Below are positions 57,663 to 64,000 of a stretch of 64,000 nucleotides of DNA, in pieces. A program made the position numbers and the translations under genes. Every line of letters begins with the position of its first letter. The first letter of the stretch is position 1. The DNA is from CALKWS01 sp035302405 (GTDB lineage: Bacteria; Actinomycetota; Actinomycetes; Actinomycetales; Beutenbergiaceae), in the NCBI GenBank assembly GCA_035302405.1, contig DATGSR010000064.1, positions 89,826-153,825 of the forward strand, read 5' to 3'. The notes beneath the pieces were generated by a model, which had not been told where the DNA came from, ran no database searches, and was given only the letters and a program-made list of their open reading frames with translations.

Positions 57663-59858
57663 ATGCAGATTTGGCCCGGTCGCCCCTATCCGCTAGGAGC
57701 GACCTTTGATGGATCCGGCACGAACTTCGCCCTCTTCTCCGGCGCCGCCGAGCGGGTGGAGTTGTGCCTGATCGACGACGACGAGCACGAGACCCGCATC
57801 GATCTCACCGAGATGGATGCGTTCGTGTGGCACGCCTACCTCCCGGGCGTGCGACCCGGGCAACGGTACGGTTACCGGGTCCACGGCCCCCACGAACCCG
57901 ACGAGGGGCACCGCTGCAACCCGGCGAAGTTGCTGCTGGACCCGTACGCGCGGGCGATCGACGGCAACATCGACGGCGATGAATCGCTCTTTTCCTACTA
58001 CTTCGAGGGCGGTCCGGACGATTCGCATCTGAACACCCACGACTCACGTCCGCACACGATGACCTCAGTGGTGACCAACCCGTACTTCGATTGGGGTCAT
58101 GACCGCCCACCGGGGCACGACTATCACGACAGCGTGATCTACGAGGCGCACGTGCGCGGGTTGACCCGCCTGCACCCGGAGGTACCTGAGGAGATCCGCG
58201 GCACCTACGCCGCCATCGCCCACCCCGCTGTGATCGACCACCTGGTGGACCTGGGCATCACCGCGCTCGAACTGATGCCGGTGCACCAGTTCGTCCAGGA
58301 CCCGCACCTACAAGAACGCGGATTGCGGAACTACTGGGGGTACAACACCATCGGTTTCTTCGCCCCGCACAACGACTACGCCGCCTACGGCACCCGCGGC
58401 GAACAGGTGCAGGAGTTCAAGACGATGGTCAAGGCGCTGCACGAGGCGGACATCGAAGTGATCCTGGACGTGGTGTACAACCACACCGCTGAGGGCAACC
58501 ACCTGGGTCCCACATTGTCATTCCGGGGCATCGACAATGCCGAGTACTACCGCCTGGTGGACGACGACAAGCGGCACTACTTCGACACCACCGGCACCGG
58601 CAACTCGCTGTTGATGCGTTCACCGCACGTGTTGCAACTCATCATGGACTCGCTGCGGTACTGGGTGACCGAGATGCACGTGGACGGCTTCCGGTTCGAC
58701 CTGGCGGCCACCCTGGCGCGGCAGTTCCACGAAGTGGACCGGCTGTCCTCCTTCTTCGATCTGGTCCACCAGGACCCGGTGGTCTCCCAAGCAAAACTCA
58801 TCGCCGAGCCGTGGGACCTGGGCGAGGGCGGGTACCAGGTGGGCGGTTTCCCACCGTTGTGGACCGAATGGAACGGCCGCTACCGGGACACCGTGCGGGA
58901 CTTCTGGCGCGGCGAACCGGGCACCCTGGGCGAGTTCGCGAGCCGCCTCACCGGCTCTTCGGATCTGTACGAGCACACCGGACGCACACCGATCGCCTCG
59001 ATCAACTTCGTCACCGCCCACGACGGATTCACGCTGCGGGATCTGGTGTCCTACAACCACAAGCACAACGAGGACAACGGCGAGGACAACGCCGACGGTG
59101 AGGACCACAACCGGTCGTGGAACAGCGGGGCGGAGGGCCCCACTGACGATCCGGAGGTGAACGCGCTGCGGTTGCGCCAGCAACGCAACTTCCTCACCAC
59201 CCTGCTGCTCTCGCAAGGCGTACCGATGCTCTCCCACGGCGATGAGATCAGCAGGACCCAGGGCGGCAACAACAACGTGTACGCCCAGGACAACGAGATC
59301 GCCTGGATGGACTGGGATCTCACCGAGGAGCAACGGGGTCTGCTGGAGTACACCTCCCGTCTGATCGCGATGCGGCGGGACCACCCCGTGCTGCGCCGTC
59401 GCAGGTTCTTCAACGGCTCCTACTCCGGCGCCAACGGTTTACCCGAGTTGCCCGACCTGGCCTGGTTCCACCCCTCCTCCGAGCCGATGAGCCAGGAACG
59501 GTGGGAGAACCCGGAACAACCCGCGATCGCGGTGTTCTTCAACGGCGAGGCGATCGAGGAACCGGATGATCAAGGCCGCCCCATCATCGATGATTCCTTC
59601 TTGTTCTTGATCAACGCCGGCCCGGATGACGTGACATTCAGCCTTCCCGGCGCCGACTACGGTGCCGAGTGGGTCACCACCGTGCACACCGACCCGGACG
59701 GCGAGGTGGCCAACGTGTACGAGCCTGGTGCGGAAATCATCGTGGGTTCGCGCTCGATGATGGTGCTCAGCCGCCCTCCGGCCAACACCGGTGAGGGTGC
59801 GCCGGACGCGGCCGCCGCCACACCCGGTGCCACCACGACCGTCGGCGAAGGAACCTGA
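57663..59858 (+). CDS. treX: Glycogen debranching enzyme TreX (GlgX-like)
   Basis: Cuts alpha-1,6 branches in glycogen to supply linear chains for TreY. 731 residues: an N-terminal carbohydrate-binding beta domain and a GH13 barrel. The nucleophile is D346 in DGFRFD, the acid/base E382 in LIAEPWD, and the third acid is in TAHDGFT. A C-terminal Ala/Thr tail follows the last beta domain. Its stop shares one base with the treY start (TGATG), marking a treX-treY-treZ operon. Confidence 0.95.
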   Translation: MQIWPGRPYPLGATFDGSGTNFALFSGAAERVELCLIDDDEHETRIDLTEMDAFVWHAYLPGVRPGQRYGYRVHGPHEPDEGHRCNPAKLLLDPYARAIDGNIDGDESLFSYYFEGGPDDSHLNTHDSRPHTMTSVVTNPYFDWGHDRPPGHDYHDSVIYEAHVRGLTRLHPEVPEEIRGTYAAIAHPAVIDHLVDLGITALELMPVHQFVQDPHLQERGLRNYWGYNTIGFFAPHNDYAAYGTRGEQVQEFKTMVKALHEADIEVILDVVYNHTAEGNHLGPTLSFRGIDNAEYYRLVDDDKRHYFDTTGTGNSLLMRSPHVLQLIMDSLRYWVTEMHVDGFRFDLAATLARQFHEVDRLSSFFDLVHQDPVVSQAKLIAEPWDLGEGGYQVGGFPPLWTEWNGRYRDTVRDFWRGEPGTLGEFASRLTGSSDLYEHTGRTPIASINFVTAHDGFTLRDLVSYNHKHNEDNGEDNADGEDHNRSWNSGAEGPTDDPEVNALRLRQQRNFLTTLLLSQGVPMLSHGDEISRTQGGNNNVYAQDNEIAWMDWDLTEEQRGLLEYTSRLIAMRRDHPVLRRRRFFNGSYSGANGLPELPDLAWFHPSSEPMSQERWENPEQPAIAVFFNGEAIEEPDDQGRPIIDDSFLFLINAGPDDVTFSLPGADYGAEWVTTVHTDPDGEVANVYEPGAEIIVGSRSMMVLSRPPANTGEGAPDAAAATPGATTTVGEGT

Positions 59859-62383
59859 TGCGCACCCCCGTGACTACCTACCGGCTGCAACTGGGCCCAG
59901 ACCTGACCTTCGACGACGCCGCGGACAAGGTGGACTACCTGCACACCCTGGGCGTCACCGACCTGTACCTGTCGCCCATCCTGACCGCCGCCCCCGGTTC
60001 CACGCACGGTTACGACGTGGTCGACCACACTCGGGTATCGGATGTGCTCGGTGGCCGAGCCGGTTTCGAATGGCTGGTCCGGGCCGCCCGTCGCCGGGGC
60101 ATGGGCGTGATCGTGGATGTGGTGCCCAACCACATGGCGGTGCCGACCCCGGCCAGTTTGAACTCCGCGCTGTGGTCGGTCCTCACCGATGGCCCCACCT
60201 CCCCCTTCGCGCAATGGTTCGACGTCGATTGGGGCGAGGACGGCCAGGTCCTCATGCCCGTGCTCGGCCGGCGGGTGGGGGCAGCGATGGCCGAGGGGGA
60301 GTTGCAGGTCGCACAGGTCCACGAACCCGAGCACGGTTTGGACGGGACCCGCCCCGTGCTGTGCTACTACGACCATCGCTTCCCGGTCCGTCCCGGCACC
60401 GAGAATCTGCCCCTGACCGAATTGGTCGAACGGCAGCACTACCGGTTGGCCTATTGGCGGGTGGCCGATGAGGAATTGAACTACCGCCGCTTCTTCGACG
60501 TGGGCACCCTCGTGGCGGTGCGAGTGGAACGTCCCGAGGTGTTCGATGCCACTCACGGCTTGCTGTTGGAGTTGATGGACGAGGGCCTGATCGACGGGCT
60601 GCGGATCGACCATCCGGATGGCCTCGCCGATCCCCGGGGCTACTTCCGGAGGTTGCATGAGCGCACCCAAGGGCGCTGGAGTGTGGCCGAGAAGATCCTG
60701 GAGCCCCACGAGACCCTGCCCGCGGACTGGCCTACTGCCGGCACCACCGGCTATGACGCATCGTGGCGCATCGGCCAACTCCTCATTGATCCCGGCGGTT
60801 CCGGGCCGCTCGGCGGCCTCATGCACGAACTCAGCGGCGACACCGTCGGCATGCTGCCCGACCTGATCCGCCAAGCCAAGCGGGAGATCCTCACCACCTC
60901 CCTGCGCGCGGAAGTGGCCCGCCTGGCGGGGCTAATCTGGGAAATCTGCCACGACGACGTCAGGTTGCGCGACCACACCCGGCAAGCGATCAGCGACTGC
61001 CTGGTGGAACTCATCGTCGCCGGCGACCGATACCGCGCTTATGTGGTGCCCGGTGAACCCGCGCCGCCGGCCGCGGAGGCGGCCCTCGCCCAGTGGGCGG
61101 AGCAGGCCGCGGCTCACCTGAACCCGGAACGACTCGAGACCATGGAGGTGGTGGTCGATCTGGTGCTCGGGCGGGAGGTCGGAAGCGCTGGACGCCGCCA
61201 CGAAGCACGTCGCGGTGAAGTCATCGTCCGGTTCCAGCAGTTGTGCGGCGCGGCCACGGCCAAGGGGGTGGAGGACACCGCCTACTACCGCTGGACCCAC
61301 CTGATCAGCCTGTGTGAGGTCGGTGGCGCCCCGGGATACTTCTCGGTTGGCCCCGATGAGTTGCACGCGTGGGCCGCTGCCACGCAAGTGGCCAGGCCGG
61401 CAACCATGACTGCCGGCTCCACTCACGACAACAAGCGCGGAGAAGATGTGCGCGCCCGCATCGGTGTGCTCTCCGAGTTCGCCACCGAATGGGTCCACCA
61501 TGTTCACAGCCTGCGCCAGGTCACCGCCGATGTTCGCCCCGCTCTGGACGGACGCACCGAGAATCTGCTCTGGCAGACCTTGGCCGGAACCTGGACGGAC
61601 CAGGGCCCGATCAGTGCGCAACGGCTCGGCGCGTACCTGGTCAAGGCCGCCCGGGAGGCCAAGGATTGGACCACCTGGACCAATCAGGACGCCGAGGGCG
61701 AGAAGGCACTGAGTGCATTCGCGGAACACCTGGTGACCGACCCTCGGGTAACGGAGTTGATGAGCGACTGGGTCGCCCGCACCCAGGAGGCCGTGCGGGT
61801 GGCGACCTTGTCGATGAAAGCCTTGCAACTGACCGTCCCGGGTGTGGCCGATGTGTACCAGGGCAGCGAATCCACTCGCGTGGCTTTGGTGGACCCGGAC
61901 AACCGGGGCCCGGTGGATCACCGGCCGTTGGCGGCGCAATTGGCCCGCCTGGACGAAGGGGCCGGGCCCGCGACGCTCGATGAGGAGAAGTTGCGCCTGG
62001 TGGCCGCAGTCTTACGGCTGCGACGTCGGCGGCCCACCGCGTTCGTCGGCGGGTCAGCGGGCTATCAGCCCCTTCCCACCTCCACCACACACGCGGTGGC
62101 GTTCGCGCGGAGCACGCGTGCGGCGGGGCAGAAGGTCGAGGAGCCTGACCCAACCGGCGACGGGGAGGCACATCCGGGTTCGGTTCCGGAGGTGATCACC
62201 ATCGCGACCCGGCTGCCGGTGATCCTGGGTCGCCTGGGCGGTTGGGGTGAACACACGGTGGTGCTGCCGACGGCCCGGTGGCGCGATGTCATCACCGGCG
62301 CCCGGTACGAGGGCGGGTCCACGCCGCTGGCGCGGGTCCTGTCCCGTGACCCCGTGGCGATCCTGGAACGGGAGGACGACTGA
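59858..62383 (+). CDS. treY: Maltooligosyl trehalose synthase
   Basis: Converts the reducing-end alpha-1,4 bond of maltooligosaccharides to a trehalose linkage. 841 residues, at the long end for the family. TYRLQLGPDLTFDDAA at the N terminus is diagnostic. The GH13 nucleophile is D251 in GLRIDHPDG and the acid/base E278 in WSVAEKIL. A later STHDNKRGEDVRARI segment holds the third acid. Overlaps treX and treZ by one base each. Confidence 0.96.
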   Translation: MRTPVTTYRLQLGPDLTFDDAADKVDYLHTLGVTDLYLSPILTAAPGSTHGYDVVDHTRVSDVLGGRAGFEWLVRAARRRGMGVIVDVVPNHMAVPTPASLNSALWSVLTDGPTSPFAQWFDVDWGEDGQVLMPVLGRRVGAAMAEGELQVAQVHEPEHGLDGTRPVLCYYDHRFPVRPGTENLPLTELVERQHYRLAYWRVADEELNYRRFFDVGTLVAVRVERPEVFDATHGLLLELMDEGLIDGLRIDHPDGLADPRGYFRRLHERTQGRWSVAEKILEPHETLPADWPTAGTTGYDASWRIGQLLIDPGGSGPLGGLMHELSGDTVGMLPDLIRQAKREILTTSLRAEVARLAGLIWEICHDDVRLRDHTRQAISDCLVELIVAGDRYRAYVVPGEPAPPAAEAALAQWAEQAAAHLNPERLETMEVVVDLVLGREVGSAGRRHEARRGEVIVRFQQLCGAATAKGVEDTAYYRWTHLISLCEVGGAPGYFSVGPDELHAWAAATQVARPATMTAGSTHDNKRGEDVRARIGVLSEFATEWVHHVHSLRQVTADVRPALDGRTENLLWQTLAGTWTDQGPISAQRLGAYLVKAAREAKDWTTWTNQDAEGEKALSAFAEHLVTDPRVTELMSDWVARTQEAVRVATLSMKALQLTVPGVADVYQGSESTRVALVDPDNRGPVDHRPLAAQLARLDEGAGPATLDEEKLRLVAAVLRLRRRRPTAFVGGSAGYQPLPTSTTHAVAFARSTRAAGQKVEEPDPTGDGEAHPGSVPEVITIATRLPVILGRLGGWGEHTVVLPTARWRDVITGARYEGGSTPLARVLSRDPVAILEREDD

Positions 62384-64000
62384 TGAGCAGCACTCCGGCC
62401 CGGGTGTGGGCCCCGCGCGCCCACCGTGTGGACCTGGTGCTGGGTGAGGCGAGCCGCACCATTCCTATGCAGCAGGACGGTCGCGGCTGGTGGGAAAGCG
62501 ACTCGGCCCTGCAGCCTGGCACGGACTACGCCTTCAGCATCGACGGCGGGCCGCAGCGCCCAGATCCGCGATCGCCCTGGCAACCCCGGGGCGTGCATGC
62601 GCCCTCGCGCTGGTACGACCCCACGGCCTTCGACTGGACCGACCACCAGTGGACCGGCCGGGCCGTACCCGGGGCGGTCATCTACGAACTGCACATCGGC
62701 ACGTTCACCCCGCAGGGCACGCTCGACGCCGCCGTCGACCGCCTGGACCACCTGGTGGCCCTGGGGGTGGACATCGTCGAGTTGATGCCGGTGGCCGCCT
62801 TCCCGGGCGATCGCGGATGGGGCTACGACGGCGTCGGACTGTATGCCGTCCACGAGTCCTACGGTGGCCCTGAGGCCCTGCAGCGGTTCGTTGACGCTGC
62901 GCACCGCGCCGGGCTGGGCGTGGCCCTGGACGTGGTCTACAACCACCTGGGTCCCTCCGGGAACTACCTGGCCGAGTTCGGGCCCTACTTCACCGACGCC
63001 CACCACACCCCGTGGGGGCAGGCGATCAACCTCGACGGCCCCGAGGCCGGACCCGTACGGGCGTTCATCATCGACAACGCGTTGCGTTGGCTGCGTGACT
63101 TCCACATCGACGCCCTGCGCCTGGACGCCGTCCACGCCCTCATCGACGACTCCCCCATCCACCTGCTGGCCGAACTGTCCCACGCCGTCGATCAGTTGAG
63201 CCGCGAACTTGCCCGGCCGTTGGGACTGATCGCCGAATCGGACCTGAACGACGCCGACATGGTCACCCCGGTCGACGACGGTGGCCTGGGGATGGACGCG
63301 CAGTGGGCCGATGACGTCCATCACGCACTCCACGCCTACCTGGCCGGTGAGCGGCACGGCTACTACACCGACTTCGGAAGTCCGGCCACCGTGGCCAAAG
63401 CACTGACCGACGTCTTCGTGCACGACGGTACCTATTCCACTTTCCGTGGTACCCGGTGGGGTAAGCCGGTACCGGCCGGGATCGACGGGCACCGGTTCAT
63501 CGCCTCCCTCAACACCCACGATCAGGTCGGCAATCGTGCCCTGGGGGATCGGCCCTCCGCCTCCCTGTCCCCCGGACGCCTGGCGGTGGGCGCCGCGCTG
63601 TTACTGACCAGCCACTACACCCCGATGCTGTTCATGGGTGAGGAATGGGGTGCCCGGACCCCGTGGATGTTCTTCACCGACCACGCTGAGGAAGAACTCG
63701 CCGAGGCGATTCGGCAGGGGCGCCAGCGTGAGTTCGGCAGCCACGGGTGGGCGGAGTTGTACGGCACCGAAGATCTGCAGGTGCCCGACCCCCAGGACCC
63801 GTCGACGTTCACGGCATCTCGCCTGGACTGGGAGGAACCCGCCCACACCGGCCACCGCCGCTTACTGGACTTCTACACCCGGTTGATCGCGCTTCGGCGG
63901 GAGCACCCCGAACTCGCCGGAGGCGACCGGGGCGGCACCGAGGTGAACTTCGACGCCGAGGCGGGCTGGTTGACGATGAGGCGGGGGGATGTGGTGGTCG
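62383..64000 (+). CDS. treZ: Maltooligosyl trehalose trehalohydrolase (3' end cut by window edge)
   Basis: Releases trehalose from the maltooligosyl trehalose made by TreY. 539 residues are visible and the frame is open at the window end. An N-terminal CBM48-like domain covers about 1-85 (VWAPRAHRVDLVL), then GH13 motifs: IYELHIGTFTPQGT, DVVYNHLGPSGNY, D248 in LRLDAVHAL, E285 in LIAESDL, and NTHDQVGNR. The ATG shares a base with the treY stop. Confidence 0.95.
   Translation, partial: MSSTPARVWAPRAHRVDLVLGEASRTIPMQQDGRGWWESDSALQPGTDYAFSIDGGPQRPDPRSPWQPRGVHAPSRWYDPTAFDWTDHQWTGRAVPGAVIYELHIGTFTPQGTLDAAVDRLDHLVALGVDIVELMPVAAFPGDRGWGYDGVGLYAVHESYGGPEALQRFVDAAHRAGLGVALDVVYNHLGPSGNYLAEFGPYFTDAHHTPWGQAINLDGPEAGPVRAFIIDNALRWLRDFHIDALRLDAVHALIDDSPIHLLAELSHAVDQLSRELARPLGLIAESDLNDADMVTPVDDGGLGMDAQWADDVHHALHAYLAGERHGYYTDFGSPATVAKALTDVFVHDGTYSTFRGTRWGKPVPAGIDGHRFIASLNTHDQVGNRALGDRPSASLSPGRLAVGAALLLTSHYTPMLFMGEEWGARTPWMFFTDHAEEELAEAIRQGRQREFGSHGWAELYGTEDLQVPDPQDPSTFTASRLDWEEPAHTGHRRLLDFYTRLIALRREHPELAGGDRGGTEVNFDAEAGWLTMRRGDVVV

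Overview
The window is a 64 kb stretch of high-GC actinobacterial chromosome. The gene order (pyrC-pyrB-pyrR, nusB-efp, aroQ-aroB-aroK-aroC, aroE-mltG-ruvX-alaS, rpsD, aspS, hisS, relA, apt-secF-secD-yajC, ruvB-ruvA-ruvC-yebC, pdxS, and a phosphatidylinositol-mannoside cluster next to thrS) is the conserved Actinobacteria core order. The treXYZ operon and the form of HisRS suggest a Micrococcales-like organism, but I cannot name a genus. No phage, transposase, integrase, CRISPR array or plasmid functions were seen.

Layout. 1-5.5 kb: pyrimidine genes under a PyrR RNA site, nusB, efp, and an inserted SatD-like/membrane protein pair. 5.5-8.8 kb: aroQ, aroB, aroK, aroC (aroC is transcribed first). 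9-11.5 kb: a forward pair of a cNMP/CBS/DUF294 protein and a DEDDh exonuclease. 11.6-19 kb: rpsD, DUF948-type protein, small protein, alaS, ruvX, mltG, aroE, prepilin peptidase. 19-31.7 kb: MFS transporter, rarA, GNAT, aspS, DEAD-box helicase, hisS, membrane cyclophilin, DUF349 protein. 31.8-43.7 kb: relA, apt, secF, secD, yajC, ruvB, ruvA, ruvC, yebC, NUDIX, pdxS. 43.8-51.4 kb: PrsW protease, LemA-like protein, pimA, acyltransferase, pgsA, HIT protein, thrS. 51.6-55 kb: formamidase, tRNA-Val(CAC), pabC, pabB. 55-64 kb: tRNA-Gly, tRNA-Cys and tRNA-Val(GAC), a SNF2-type ATPase, and treX-treY-treZ, the last cut by the window edge.

How the parts work together. Four steps of the shikimate pathway plus shikimate kinase are present in two blocks and feed chorismate to PabB/PabC for folate. 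PyrR would control pyrB/pyrC by binding RNA just ahead of its own ribosome site. YajC-SecD-SecF assists protein export. RuvABC resolves Holliday junctions. PgsA, PimA and the acyltransferase make phosphatidylinositol mannosides. TreX debranches glycogen, TreY converts the chain end to a trehalosyl unit and TreZ releases trehalose. Most operons are tightly packed with 1-4 nt overlaps.

The features most worth a second look are a SatD-like HTH protein with a partner membrane protein and a palindrome over its own promoter, a repeated -10-like TAnnnT placed exactly 6 nt before start codons (probable leaderless genes), the DUF294/exonuclease pair, a PyrR-binding hairpin abutting the pyrR Shine-Dalgarno, and unrelated short tandem repeats in at least seven intergenic gaps. 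I did not find a clearly new defence or biosynthetic system.
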